Positions 23,835-36,747 are shown, numbered from the stretch's first letter. The stretch is DNA of 64,000 nucleotides from Episyrphus balteatus (GCF_945859705.1 NC_079134.1:163963718-164027717), one strand, 5' to 3'. Notes: generated by a model from the sequence alone, not told the origin. Numbers and translations: made by a program.

Positions 23835-24700
23835 ACTATTCCCCGCACCACATCCACAGCAGCATGATCAAAACTTTCTATTCTGCCGCTGAATGATACA
23901 AAATTTTTACTATGCCGCACCACCGCATCCGCCACCACCGCAGCACAACCGCACGGTGCATAATATGGACTAGATTCTCGTACCTAAACAAATGTTTTTA
24001 AAAAACGTGGCAAACTTTCCAAACATGGCTAGCTGGTCGAGTGGTTAAGGTTTTTCAAAGTGGTTTACACAAGCGGGTTCGAATCTTATTTTCGTCGGAT
24101 AGTTTTATTTTCTTTTTCAATCCAAATTATTTTTATGGTGCGGTGAAATTTTCCACCTAAAGGCAGCAATGATGCGGCGGAAAAATATAATTTTTTCTTT
24201 AGAATTCAATTTCTATTTTTACTCAGGGAAGTTTACGATGGCCGAGTAAAAAAAGAAATTGAATAAAAAAAGGAAAAACTTGACCACCGCCGTTTGGCGG
24301 AAAATTTCGCCGCACCACAGCCGCATCATTTCATGACCGCTGCTTCACGCCCGCACCATTTTATTTTGTATAAAAAGATTCGCTGCACCACCACCTCCGC
24401 ACTACGTCCGATATGATAAATAATTTTGAGCACTCTCAATTTGCAATCCAACTCGCTTACCACTTGACTACCTAGTCATGTTTGTACGAACTGGCAGTTT
24501 GTTGTTTAATTTAAAATAACTTCGAAGACGACTTAAACATTTTTGTAAAATTACGAGAATGGAATTTTTGGTCATGGTGCGGACGTAGTGCGGTGGCTTA
24601 GACATTTTTAAATTGGTGCAGACGTGGTGCGGCGGTGGTGCGGCGGTTAAGAAAGTTTTAGTCATGGTGCGGCGGTCAAAAAGCAGTGCAGGGTTGGTGA
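23835..24700. mobile_element. Foldback element with CCGCACCACCGC ends and tRNA-like segments
   Basis: The left arm has CCGCACCACCGC-type runs (23840-23960), then a tRNA-Ser-like block (24026-24098). The right arm has the reverse order and orientation: a tRNA-like block on the minus strand (24485-24440), then GGTGCGGCGG runs (24560-24690). GC-rich arms in AT-rich DNA stand out. No ORF was supported. Confidence 0.6.
24026..24098 (+). repeat. Degenerate tRNA-Ser-like sequence
   Basis: TGGTCGAGTGGTTAAGG matches the D-arm / box A region of tRNA-Ser, and GGGTTCGAATC (24075-24085) matches the T-arm / box B. The 3' acceptor pairing is poor, so it is probably a tRNA-derived relic, not a functional gene. 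Confidence 0.45.
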
Positions 24701-25298
24701 GGTTATTAACCTCTATAGCTTGGAGTAGTTACAAGTACATATGTACGCTCTGTTGTGGGTTTTATGTATGTGTAAAGGACAAGAGAAATCTTTATTCTTT
24801 CATTTATATTGTTACATATACATACATAGATCTACTGATAAAAACTCAATAAAATAAACTTCATTACATTTTTACTACTTCCAGATATAAAAATGCTTGT
24901 AAGATAATTGAATCATGGTTTTAAATAATAAAATGTATGGAATTTTTCAATCTTCATCTTATTCGGTTACACATCGAAAATCTTCATTTATATTGTTTCC
25001 TTGGAATACAAAGATTTTAATTGTATTGCAGGTCAAAGTGCCCAAGGCAGTTGAAATTATGTCGTGACTAGGTTGTCCCAAAGATTTTATTTGCTTCAGT
25101 TATATGTGTGGGTTTAATTCAAAACTACTAATATTACATGTTTGCAGTAACGAGCCTGGAGCGATTTATTTAAATATTTATGTAGAAATTAGATAACAGA
25201 TTGATTAGATTGAGACTCCTACAGTAATTTTTGTACGTATAATTAATTTTTAAGATAAATTTAAACAAAACAGTTGAAAGCAATGAAATCAAATGACA

Positions 25299-25916
25299 AT
25301 TGTAAATTGTAAATTATAAATTATAAATTATAAATTGTAAATTGTAAATTGTAAATTGTAAATTGTAAATTGTAAATTGTAAATTGTAAATTGTAAATTG
25401 TAAATTGTAAATTGTAAATTGTAAATTGTAAATTGTAAATTGTAAATTGTAAATTGTAAATTGTAAATTGTAAATTGTAAATTGTAAATTGTAAATTGTA
25501 AATTGTAAATTGTAAATTGTAAATTGTAAATTGTAAATTGTAAATTGTAAATTGTAAATTGTAAATTGTAAATTGTAAATTGTAAATTGTAAATTGTAAA
25601 TTGTAAATTGTAAATTGTAAATTGTAAATTGTAAATTGTAAATTGTAAATTGTAAATTGTAAATTGTAAATTGTAAATTGTAAATTGTAAATTGTAAATT
25701 GTAAATTGTAAATTGTAAATTGTAAATTGTAAATTGTAAATTGTAAATTGTAAATTGTAAATTGTAAATTGTAAATTGTAAATTGTAAATTGTAAATTGT
25801 AAATTGTAAATTGTAAATTGTAAATTGTAAATTGTAAATTGTAAATTGTAAATTGTAAATTGTAAATTGTAAATTGTAAATTGTAAATTGTAAATTGTAA
25901 ATTGTAAATTGTAAAT
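25299..25916. repeat. Homogeneous 7-bp satellite, (ATTGTAA)n, about 88 copies
   Basis: About 618 bp of nearly perfect ATTGTAA units. Only the first few copies vary (ATTATAA). Because 7 is not a multiple of 3, every minus-strand frame reads the heptapeptide YNLQFTI over and over without stops; this open frame is an artefact of the repeat. Confidence 0.97.
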
Positions 25917-25919
25917 AGG

Positions 25920-28900
25920 CAAAAGACTAAAACAACGCTAATTTATGTAAGATACACACCTAAAAGATCTTAATACGATTCTAAAAAAATTCTTTTTAGA
26001 TCGTACATTTTAATTGTGATGAGTTCCCACAGCATGGGGCGAAGTGTGCAATAATTTATAGGATTTTTATTTACCTATTTTTAAATTAAAAAATCATAAA
26101 CTTATAGATTACCTAATTAAAAAAAAATCTTCGTTGTTAAATAAAACTGCTCTGTCAGTTTTAAGCTTGACAGAGATTTCAGCGCAGCTTAAATCAAAAT
26201 TAACGTGCATAACAAAGTGCCTGCTAATAAGACATCATTATCATCACCATTGCGAACAATTAAAAGCTAATGTTTATTTCTATTAGAAATCAAAAGTGGC
26301 AATTAAAGTTTGCATTCATACAAGGTCGTCTTGGTACTTTTTAGTTTGCTAGTTGTTAAATACCATCTTGCGGAGTTATGTATATTTTAATTAATAGGCA
26401 AAATGAAAATTCCCAAGAAGATTATAACTGCTGTATGCATGGGATTAAGAATTTAATTATTCACATTTATGTTAAAGTGGGTGTTAAGCGAAATGAAGGT
26501 GGTATACGCCGAAGAAGTACCTTAAGAATTTTAAGTTAGATTATAGTTTTTAAATAAAATAACAGAAGAAGACAGTTTCGCGTGGGAACAATGCAAACTA
26601 AAACGCGGTTGCAATTTGGAGCTAGTGGCGTCGAGCTTTAAATTGTTGTTTTAGGTTTTGAGAACAAATGTCTGCTTTTATTAATTAAAAAAAAGTGGCA
26701 CACTCATCGAATCAATAAATTCTTCTAAAGTAATAAATCCCTACACAAGTGAACAACCTCTTCGACAATAAACAAAAATTAACAATTTATTGCGCACACC
26801 ACGCCTAGCATGCTCGTTTGACAAGGCTTGTTCCATACCTAAAATAAATTAACAACTTTGACAAAAATTTACATAATCTGTAGACATAATAGCTTTTTTT
26901 TTTAATTTGATTGCTGATGCGTCATGACCTTAGTTAGTTAGATTGAATTACATTCTGCATAAAATTGGAAACAAGTTTGCAAAATGTTTGACCAAAAATA
27001 TTAAAAAGCTATTAAGGGGTTCGCTTATAACTAGCTCAAATAAACGGATGTGGATATTTTTATAAATTCGATAAAGATCATTGGAAATCAACACGAACGC
27101 ATGCATCGTGAAAAGCAACTCAAAAGAGAAGTTCTTTGCCCAATTTAGTATACCTATATCAAGATTCAATCATATCTCACTCACTGTTTCAAAAAGAGAA
27201 AAGGTAAAACAAAATAACCAGAACTTCTTTTACCATTCTAGAACTTCACGGAGCAAGGTTCTTGGTATAGGTAGATAATTATCTTTAGCTACCGGTAAGG
27301 TATAAACTATACTAATGCTAAGCTTTAAGGTTTTGAAATGAGTTCATAATGAATCTGAGAGAAGTTCAAACGAACTCCTTGCAAAATGTATTGTTTTTAT
27401 TATATATTGGTGCATGAGTAGACCTAGGCTAAGAGAAATATCCAGCAAACGTGTCAGTTTATTAAAAACTGAGAGAACATTTTTATTAATTTCCTTAAGT
27501 TTTGTAAATGTTAACGAAATTTTTGAAAAAGGAAAACAAAATTAAGGTTTTGAGGAACAGGAAACAAAAACTAATTACAAATTTTAAATTTTGTTTCAAC
27601 TCTCGAGTTGAAGTCAACTCTCAAACTCGCCAACTTTAGAGTTTGGAAAAAGTTGAGGCATAATTTGGTAAAGATGCATTAACATTTATAATAATAACAA
27701 TTTCAACTAGTTAAATATTTTCATTTCAAATAGTTCGTTTGGCTAAGGTTAGGAAGATTTCTTAGCTTTGTTGTTCATTTTATGTACCACTTTTTATTCT
27801 TATTCAAAATATACGACAGTAACTAAATAAAAACAAATTTTTTTAAGCTTTTAATATAAATAATTGGCTATAATAATGCATTACGTTGTTAAGTAAATAA
27901 TTTGTTTGTTGAGGCATAGGACATTATGTCTTTTAAATGTTTGTAACAGCTTCGAAGTGATTTCAGTAAATTCAATCAAAATAACTTTTAAATTTATAGG
28001 TGTTTGTTAAAATTGCTTAACGCATGAATGGTATCTTAATAGCAAAAGAACTTGATTTACCAAAAATGGCAAACTATATTAAAGCTCTTTATTTGGGTTT
28101 TTATAAATTTGTAGAAAATTAGCATAGCAAATTGATTTTACGTCTTATATGGTTTTTTGTTCGAGTTATTTGAACTCTAAGCCTCTAAATTATGGCTTGT
28201 TAATAATTATTAAAGTCAGGAAATTCGTGGGCTTATAATTTTGTTTTCTTTTAATTTTCATAAAAAGATCAACATTTAAATTTGTCATAAATCTATCAGA
28301 CATTTTTAAACTAAATATCTTGAAGCAATAAATTTTCAGTTTTGTATTAATATAAAAAAAAAATTAAAAGCCATCCACCTAGTACGGAAATATTATACAT
28401 TTATGTTTTATCGATATCACGATCAAATTGCTTTTGATACAAATTTTTTGTCACTGACTCAAACTCGTGTCTGATTTAATTTGAAGTTTGGTTTTTTTTT
28501 AAGATTCTTTCATAAATTATTTATTAATGAATTTTAAATTATTCAATGGACCCCTGATGAGACTGTTGATTGAAGATTAAAAAAAAAAATAAAAAAACTA
28601 GATTTTCTGTTGTGTGAACTGTGTCTTTAGGTTTTTAAAAATAAACTAGGAAGATTTTGTAGTATTTTTAAAAGTTATAGAATAGTTTTGTCAGGTTATG
28701 TGAGTCAACTATCACAGAGCATTAATTTATTTTTCAAAAAACAAAAACAGATTAAATACTCTTGATGTCTTAAAATGCATACTTGCTTATTCATTCATTA
28801 AAAAAAAAAAAACAAAACATCAACGAGGAGTCATGTTTTCTGCATGGGTTATCTAATAATAATGCTGAAATGATTTAGGTAGTTTGAATGAAATATTGAA

Positions 28901-28950
28901 AGCGATCTTAGAGTATATTTTCATTATATGGTTCTTTTAGTTCAATAAAA
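25920..28950. other. AT-rich gene-free stretch
   Basis: No supported ORF, RNA gene or paired element ends were recognised. Confidence 0.4.
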
Positions 28951-28964
28951 CAAAAGAGCTGATG

Positions 28965-29090
28965 TTCGAACCCTAAAATGAAGAATTTTTAATTCTACGC
29001 AACTCCTCGTACACCTGAAATTTTTTTTAAAGTATTGGACCTCTGGCATCTTAGTCCATCGCACTAAACATTGCACCACGGAGTTATATA
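28965..29090 (-). repeat. tRNA-derived SINE-like sequence
   Basis: On the minus strand CTCCGTGGTGCAATGTTTAG resembles a box A region, and GGGTTCGAACATC (around 28960-28972) matches box B, though the spacing is too long for a tRNA. GATGCCAGAGGTC is shared with the relic at 18350-18420. Confidence 0.4.
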
Positions 29091-30448
29091 AATGATTTTA
29101 TTATTTTATATTTTTAAATTTTCATCAATCTTTGACTTTTACAAACCTCTTTTGCTTGCCATATGCAAATATTAAAACAAGCTAAATAAATTATTCTTTA
29201 TTTCGTAATACAAAAATAAACATTTTATGATTGATAACTCACTTATTTTTATTGAAAACATTATAAAGTGGCAGTATATGAAGATCCCTTTGAACTTAAA
29301 CAAAATGTAATTCAAAGAATTCCACAATTGCATCGCGCCAACACCATCATCTTATCTCTCCAGCAGGTTTATTGCAAATGGTCAACTTTGCAAACTTATA
29401 GAAGTTCCATTTCAGCTTGTGGCTGCTTTTGGTTTGTGTGTGATGCACTGGAACGACCTTCACATTTCCACAATTTCAAGCGTCTTCATCTTGGTAATTT
29501 TATATTATTTTTATTTTTTTTTTACTTTTATGTGATTTTTTCTTGTTTTTTATATAGACGACCATATGCTTTTTGGAATTGCTGCTAAATCGTGGTAATT
29601 ACAATAACCCACCAACAAGAAATTGCATGGAATTCATTCAAAACCTGTACACGATGGGGCTATAGCTTGGAATACTTGAATGTTGAAAGCTATGATATTG
29701 AAGAGTCTCGACCTAGACGACTAATAAATAAATGTCTTTGGCAACATATACGAGTACTTGTTCAATACAGTCGTATAATGTATAGCCATATAATAATTCT
29801 TGTTTCTGGCTGCCTGTGTGCCTTATAGGAATCTCAAAACCACAACATGATTAACAATCTTAGCTAAAAAAACCACTAACAAAGGTGCTACTGAACAATC
29901 AATTTTATTTGATTTGACGAATTGGTTTTGAATATTGAAGACGGTTGATGATTTTTTTTTTCTATCTGTGTTTTTTTTAGACTGAATAGTGAATATGGCG
30001 CCATCAGTCGCAGTTGCTGTAGGCTGAAACCTAAAATAAGATGAAGTAGAAATAATCATAAATCAAATGGTAAGAAAGACATTAGCTGACTCAGTTAGCT
30101 CGATTTAGATATGGAATCCAAATTGGTGCTTAGATGATAAATAATGATATATCGTCGTTGATGTATAATAACAGATAAATGTTTTTGCACCACTAAATTT
30201 TGAAACATTTTAATTTGATAACTTCTTTTAGATTGAAGCACTGAAGAAATGAAAACCCATGAGATAAAATAAAGTCAATAAGAATATGTCAATGCTATGA
30301 AATTATTTTGGAAGCCTTAACAGGATCCTGAATATATTTCTTTCTCTTTAGAGTGGGAGATGGGACATATAATTCACATCATACACCTTATTGAATCCGA
30401 GTGCCAATTGCTTCCACTTCACTCATGTTTGTTTTATTTAATTGTTAA

Positions 30449-30763
30449 AGGGTTTTAGTTGCAGTTAAAAAGAAAAATCGACCAAAAATCATTCTGGCGT
30501 GGACTTTCAACTCGAAAAGTCACGCCATCTGTAATAACCCTTCCTCACCAGCGGTAAAGGGTCTGATAAATACGAACCCTTTGTCGGATCCGCCCGTTGA
30601 TTTACCAGGTTCACCTGTAAATCGATTTGAAATCGCTTGTAAAAAAATAATACATTTTAATAACACTGGTAGCCAACAGTTTCAAAATAAACCGAAGGAT
30701 CAGAATCCATTAAAAACCACCATTAAGCACCTATCATCGTATAACATAACATTTGCGATATAA
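30449..30763 (+). CDS. Unrecognised open frame, possible exon or remnant
   Basis: A 104-codon plus-strand frame without stops, unusually long for this AT-rich DNA. It contains a less AT-rich, coding-like segment reading LSDPPVDLPGSPVNRFEIAC. It has no good start until Met at 30581, so if real it would be an exon; TTTTAG and TTGCAG acceptor-like sites lie at its 5' edge. No domain, signal peptide or related copy was recognised. It could be a transposon relic or chance. Confidence 0.25.
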   Translation, partial: RVLVAVKKKNRPKIILAWTFNSKSHAICNNPSSPAVKGLINTNPLSDPPVDLPGSPVNRFEIACKKIIHFNNTGSQQFQNKPKDQNPLKTTIKHLSSYNITFAI

Positions 30764-31599
30764 TTTAAGATTTCAGAAAATAAATAAAGAAAAGACAATT
30801 GACTTAAGTTTATTATTTTCATATAAACTGCTCTATCAATGAACAAAGTTTAAATGATTAGTGACGCCTTCATCTCCAAATACTTTCTATATGAGAAGCT
30901 CCGTGGAGCCAATACTGAGAGTTGAGATCTCAACATTTTTTTTTACGACACTAGTATAATTTTCCATAGTCCATAATTTTCCAACCAAAATTTTCATTTG
31001 TCCACCCTTCAAAAAAAATTTAAAGGTTATTCGTTTTTTTTTATAGGAATTATGAGAAATTAAAAACCGTCTAAAATGCTCAAATTTTGAGATAAACCTA
31101 ATAAAACCAATCGTTGGCCAACCTCGAGTTCTTGATAAATCACAAAAATCATTGTTTCCAACCTCCGTTTACTAAATATAAAAAAAAGTGTGTGTACCCA
31201 TGTACACGCGACTGAAGTTATACTTCTCACTCAGTATATTAAATGAGTTTCATTTTATTTTTTTAATTTTTATTATTTTTGTTTTATATTATTAATAAAT
31301 ATTCAAACAGCGTATTTTTTTAACAATCTCAGCTTATGGTGACCCTAGGAAATTTTTTGATGCTATGTATCTCTGTACCTTAACCCAAGGAAATCTGACT
31401 TCCCTGAATATAGTTATGCATGAAAAAATCTTTAGGTATAATTGGAAATTAAGAATCTTCATACCAATTTCCGGGGCTAAATTTTTGAGAAAAAATAAAT
31501 TAAATTGTATCTACGATTGATGGCTTTTATATCAATACAGGTTTAGTTTTCTTTTCCTTTTATTTATGGAGTATTTACATTTTTGTTTTTTTTTGTGGC

Positions 31600-31702
31600 A
31601 ACTTGCCACATGCAACTTGCCACATACTACTTGCCACATTTTGCATACTGAATGCCACATGCCTCGTGCTACTTGCCACATACCATATGCAACTTGCCAC
31701 GT
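31600..31702. repeat. ACTTGCCACAT minisatellite
   Basis: About seven imperfect copies of a roughly 14-bp unit with core CTTGCCACAT. Plus-strand frames through it give His/Thr/Cys-rich artefact peptides. Confidence 0.8.
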
Positions 31703-32101
31703 GTTGTGTGTGTTTTTTTACCGTACTGCGGCGTACTGCATTTTTAAATACTAAAGTACTACCAACTCCAAAGGTGAAACGACAGCCCTGCTGCCCAATT
31801 GTCTCGGAGATGACGATCGCGTCATAATCCCTTTGACATTCTTTTCAAAAAAAAATTTTCATACCCAACGTCCCATAAGAAGTATAACTTCAAAAAATTT
31901 TTATTGCAACTTTTATACTTTTATATATCATTCTAAAATCCCCAAAAATTACTATTTTTCAAAAATTCATATTTCTATCGTTTGTCCACCTTGAGTTCTT
32001 TACAATTTAGACTCTACAACCGTATAATTGTAGTAGTTAAATGATCAAAAAAATCATATGGGTTTTATTCAGTCAGTGATTAAATTAGAAGAAACATAGA
32101 A

Positions 32102-32237
32102 AGTCACTGTGGTGTATACGTTTCTTAACTTTTATGAATTTTACAACATAAACGCAAATATTTTTTTATTTTATTTAAAAAAATGTTTGCTTTAAGATTG
32201 TAACAAACACAATAATTACGTATACACCACAGTGACT
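32102..32237. mobile_element. Small MITE with perfect 20-bp terminal inverted repeats
   Basis: The left end AGTCACTGTGGTGTATACGT (32102-32121) is the exact inverse of 32218-32237. The interior is about 96 bp and AT-rich. Sequence like ATTCAGTCAGT lies on both sides, partly inverted, so the true outer limits may be slightly larger. Confidence 0.75.
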
Positions 32238-34837
32238 GACTGAATAGTAAAACCATCTAATTTTTTTTTGCAATTTTTGTTTTCTTAATATCTCCTTAAC
32301 TAAGTGTGAAAAAACGACGTATAAATAAAGAACTCGAGGTGGACAAACGATTGTAATTATATATAAAAAAAAATTGGTCTAAAAAATTTTTGAATGGTAC
32401 ACAAATGAAAATTTTGGGTGAAAAAAAAACATAAACAAAGTGCACAAACGAATTAGACTAGTTTGGTTAAAAAATTTTGAGGTCACACCACTGGCTTCTC
32501 GGCGATATTTTTGTTTTTTTTTTTCGTGCTCTTGAACCAAAATACCAACGACGACGATGCTTTTTTGCTAAATGTTTGCTTCACACTATAGAAGACAAAA
32601 CAACAAATTTCAATTCATCAGAAGGCAGTAACGCTTCAGGTCAAAATGAGATATTTTTCTCTTTTTTTTTTCTGTAAAATTATAATTCACACTGAACAAC
32701 TGAAACTATACCAATTATTACTGTTAAGCACCTTCCAGAAGACAACACTAAAGTGTCACTGAGTGAATGTCGGATTGAAAAAAAAAACTAGTCTACCCCT
32801 TTTCAACATAAAAAATTAATGAATTATTTATAGAAAAATAACAACATGAAGTTTTTTTTTAGGTGAACATTCTCCAACTCCAATTCTGCATCAAAATGCC
32901 AAATTTATTCCTTGGAAATATTTTATGTGCCATGAAAAGTTGAGTAGAAAAATGTTAGTCCTTGAACTCTAGCGTAACAAATGTTTGCAATTAAAAATTG
33001 TCATACCTTAAAATTTATTTTTGAAATGAAAAGCTTTGCCATTTTAATTCTCGGATTCCATTAGAATATTACAAAATCTCTTCTAAAAGCTACAACTATT
33101 ATAGCCTTACATTCCTCATCCCAAACCCATAGATTCATTTAAAATTGTTTGCGATAAACAAAAGAAGAATTCCTTGAAGGTCATATCGAACAATATTCAC
33201 TTTAAACGCGGCTGTCGCATACTCTATAAATAATCAATCGCACACCTTCCCATTGTTGTCACACACCATCACCGCGGATTGGCGATGAATTTTTGTTTTT
33301 TTTTTTTTTTCTAAGAAGTCGCCATTTAAATAGGTTCCATCCTTTTGGCGGATCTTATCCATACTGGCAATATGGCTACATAAAAAAAAAAAGTGTTCAA
33401 TAATAAGACCGAAACTATTAAATAAAAGATCGGCGCGGCGGCGTTGGTGGTGGCGTCTTGGCTTTGCAGCACATCCAACAGCATCTGCAGAAGCATGTGC
33501 CTTTGATGCCACATTTAGCCACCACTCTACGTCTCTTAAAGGCCACAGATCAAATGTCACTTGCAAAGAGATTTAACCAGTTTTGTAATAGACCAGAATC
33601 GATATAAAGGCATGAGCTCAATTGGATGGCGTATATATGAGAGTTTGTGGCGGCAGATGGAGTCTTATTGTTGAAGCTCAATCTATAAATGAGGGGAAGG
33701 CGGGGCAGGGCAGAGCGGTATCAAACTTTTTACCTTTCGTTGTCATCTCATTCTTGTAGAATAACATTCTGCCATAACATGTTTCATTCAGCATCACAAT
33801 TCTTTGGATATATTGATTCTTTAGTGGTTATAATCTTTTCTATTATAACCATTCGATACATGGCGATGGCCAATTCTGACTTTGGTGATGCTGCAATTAG
33901 GATAGCCGACAGCTGAAGTTGAATTGTAATTAATCTGAGACCTGTTATAGTCGAGTCGATTCGATTCGATTCGAAGTTGAATCGAGTCGAATGTAATGTC
34001 AAGCAGTGAACACTGAACACCTATCATTGTGGATTGCGTCAGAAGTTTTATAGCAACTTCGATTTGGTTGATGCATTTAAAAATTGTGATGAATGTCACT
34101 GGTTCTTGGCGGGATTACAAACAACACTGTTAACACCATATTTGCCTGGCATGTGGTCCAATAAAAAAGAGTTTAGCATATGATTAGTATTGATTTTTGC
34201 CTGTGGTCACTATAAAGATGATTTTTGTATTGTATTGCCAACTAGAAATTATAATAAAGTTTATTTTACTTTCAGATTCAAATACAAGGTTGTTATGATG
34301 AATTGAAAGTGAAAGTGGGTGTAAAGAATAAAAATTAAGCTAAAACTTAATAAAAGCATAATTTTCTTTTATTTTTTTGTTAGTTAATGAATTTTGAAAA
34401 TAACTAAAATAAATTTTAAATTATTCCTTACTTCGTGACCTTTGTTGAATTAAATATTTAATCCTATGTGGGCTTGAGGTCTTTTACTTAGCTTTTTCTA
34501 ATTTATAAATCCGACGTTTCGAGTGTGTTTACATTCTTCTTCAGGGCTAAAAATTTTTTTAAAATCAATTAAAAGATGCTTATTACAACGAAAATCCAAT
34601 ATACTTACATTCTATTTAATCTAAAGAAATTAATCTTAAGATCTTCTAAATCTTTGTTTTTGTTTTTTGGTTTGTTTATTCTTAAATACCTATTTCAAAA
34701 TTCAAAAATTAAAAGTCTTGAAAAAGACGTTTTTAATCATTGAAATTTCAAAATATAAAAAATTTTTTAAATCAATCTGATAAGAAATTCAAAATTTCTT
34801 ATCAAAATTTAAATTTACCATTAAATAATATTTAACC

Positions 34838-35105
34838 TTAATTAATCCTTTGAACAAACTGACTATAAATATTACTAAGTCCTTCACAATCAGATCTTCT
34901 ATTTACCGTATTATCGGCATCTAATATATGTAACATTTCAATTAACATTCTGTTACTATAATGTTTTTCTGTGTCTAAAATATCTACGTCAGTGAAATTT
35001 GGTCTATGACCCTCATCAATACAATGCAAAGCTAAAGCAGTTTTTTGCGAATGTCCGCTATTTATATCAGATCTATTAAAATAAATTTTAATGCGGTAAA
35101 ATGGG
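34838..35105 (-). pseudogene. Penelope-like retroelement, C-terminal fragment
   Basis: The minus strand from about 35105 to the stop at 34838 reads about 88 residues including QKTALALHCIDEGH, ILDTEKHY and RMLIEMLHI, then N...D.EGLS..Y. This fits the end of the GIY-YIG endonuclease domain of Penelope-like elements (H....GH...F...ILD.E..Y..R...E...I). The reverse transcriptase and most of the protein are missing: upstream frames are closed, so it is 5'-truncated. A GAAACGTCGGA motif with CTGAAGAAG lies downstream (34505-34550), as often seen near the ends of such elements. Family call rests on motif recall, not a search. Confidence 0.65.
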
Positions 35106-35209
35106 TTTATTATTAAATATTATTTTTCTTTTATATTAGGCGTGTTTTTTGGCGAAGTTATACCCAGTAGGATTTCCCAAATATCAAAACTGAACAAAAA
35201 TGTTTGTAC

Positions 35210-36060
35210 ACTAGGGTGGACCAAAAAATTTTTTTTATTTTAATTTGCTCTACCGATAACTTGATTTCTCGACCCAAAATAATGCTACCCTAATTTTTTC
35301 AGAATTTTTCGATGATGTTTACTGGTTGCGCACACCCCTTTATTAAAAAAAATAAGCTCTTTTAGTTTTTAATTTTTTTAAAGCTGTAATAATTTTTTAA
35401 TCGAAAAGCTGTTTGAGTAAAAAGTATTGAGTAATTCCCAGGCGTTAGAAGTCGAAATTACTGGTAAATGCTGGGAAAAAAGCTTAAAAACTATGTTTTA
35501 CTGTTGTTTATAACGGTTAAAATTATTTTTATCGTATTCCTCATCAAATTTACTATAAAAACCGTGCTTTTATATTGCTCAATTCTTCTTAAAATGATAA
35601 AAGAAAAATAATTTTTAAAAAAGATCGTACCAAAACAAGTTAAGGAAAAATGGGGGAGGGTACTATATCTTGGGTGCCGAGATTTGATAACTGTATTTTG
35701 TAGAGGAGTTAAATACGATCATTTTTTTACTAAGGGAGGGGTGTTCTATCTGGCTCCGTTTAGGCGGGAATGGCAATTTTCTAAAAAATAATTTTAAATA
35801 ATAAAAAAAATATTAAAAAACAATGGCAACACCTACAGTTATGAATGATACCTTTTTCAAAAGCTAGAACTGTACACTTAATTCTAATGAAGTAAAGTTA
35901 TTTCAATCAATTGTTTTTGAAATAATCGATTTAAAATTAGAAAATTGGGAAACAAAGTTTAAAAAACACATTAAATACTATTTTTGTCCAATTCAATTTA
36001 AACTAATTATATTAAAACTGACAGTGTCGAGAACCGGAACCACCCATATTATACTTGCAA
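35210..36060. other. AT-rich repeat-like stretch beginning GGGTGGACCAAAAAA
   Basis: CTAGGGTGGACCAAAAAATT near 35212 resembles the terminus of a common insect MITE type. A matching inverse end was not found. No gene was seen. Confidence 0.35.
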
Positions 36061-36539
36061 CGCCAAGTTGGTATCTTTTTTGTTTTTGGTACCTACTGTT
36101 AATGCAAAAATTATCGAAAACAGCAAAAAATAAAAGTTTGATAAAAAAGTGGTTTTCTTATTTTAAAAATTTTATCAAAAACTAGAAGGAAAATCAACAT
36201 ATAGTTTTCAGTGTTTGATAAGAAATCAATTGAGGTAGTTTTTTTTATCAGCCAATTTTGTATTGAAATTCACAGTCTTGGGAAAAATAGTTCACTTAGA
36301 GAAAAAAATAGTTATTTTGTAACTATTTGGATAGTCACATGATAGAATTCAATAAAATTTTGCGAACCAACTACTTTTTAGTATTATAACAGTCACATGC
36401 CACACATCAAACCAAACAAATTTTTTCCATGGTGTTGCTAGAATTTTATTAAAACTTCTAATTGACTAATTTGTAGCGAAATGAAGAATAACCAATGTTC
36501 TAATGAAAAATGTACAAAGCAGGTATTTTTCGATATTTT

Positions 36540-36664
36540 ACAATAACTGCATTTAATCGAAGTAACCGTAAGTATTTGTGATAAACAAGCTAAATTCTGG
36601 GAGCTCTTAAATTAGCCTACCACCAAATTTCTTTTGAACCATTACTTTTGGGACATCCTGTATA
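36540..36664 (-). mobile_element. Truncated ACAGGATGTCCC-type element
   Basis: Read on the minus strand from 36663, ACAGGATGTCCCAAAAGTAA and the next about 80 bp match the start of the element at 4797, showing two dispersed copies of one family. Confidence 0.5.
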
Positions 36665-36747
36665 AAAACGAAAAAAAAAAAAATGTTAATTAACTTATAT
36701 TTCATTTTATATAATTTTCTCTCTCCTAGGTGGGAAGATAGATGAGG

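Larger units (their letters stand above)
30950..32475. mobile_element. Complex foldback region with nested element
   Basis: The left block (about 30950-31135) is inverted relative to the right block (about 32310-32470). Both contain CCAAAATTTTCATTTGT and an ACCTCGAGTTCTT segment. An additional TCGTTTGTCCACC copy lies at 31979. Inside are a short minisatellite (31600-31702) and a small MITE (32102-32237). Confidence 0.6.

Noticed and set aside
25314..25922. 202-residue open frame on the minus strand
   Set aside because: It is only the ATTGTAA satellite read as a heptapeptide; every frame is open because 7 and 3 share no factor.
29268..29828. Two adjacent plus-strand frames of 106 and 78 residues
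   Set aside because: No recognisable domain; the first runs through T-rich low complexity and they are separated by a stop. Not enough to call a gene.
33234..33566. 110-residue minus-strand frame in a GC-richer patch
   Set aside because: It mixes GC-rich and homopolymer-derived residues; no domain, splice or promoter support was seen.
34505..34550. Possible hammerhead ribozyme (CTGAAGA ... CGAAAC GTC on the minus strand)
   Set aside because: The core words are present but stem II does not pair next to the core, so a functional fold is not supported.
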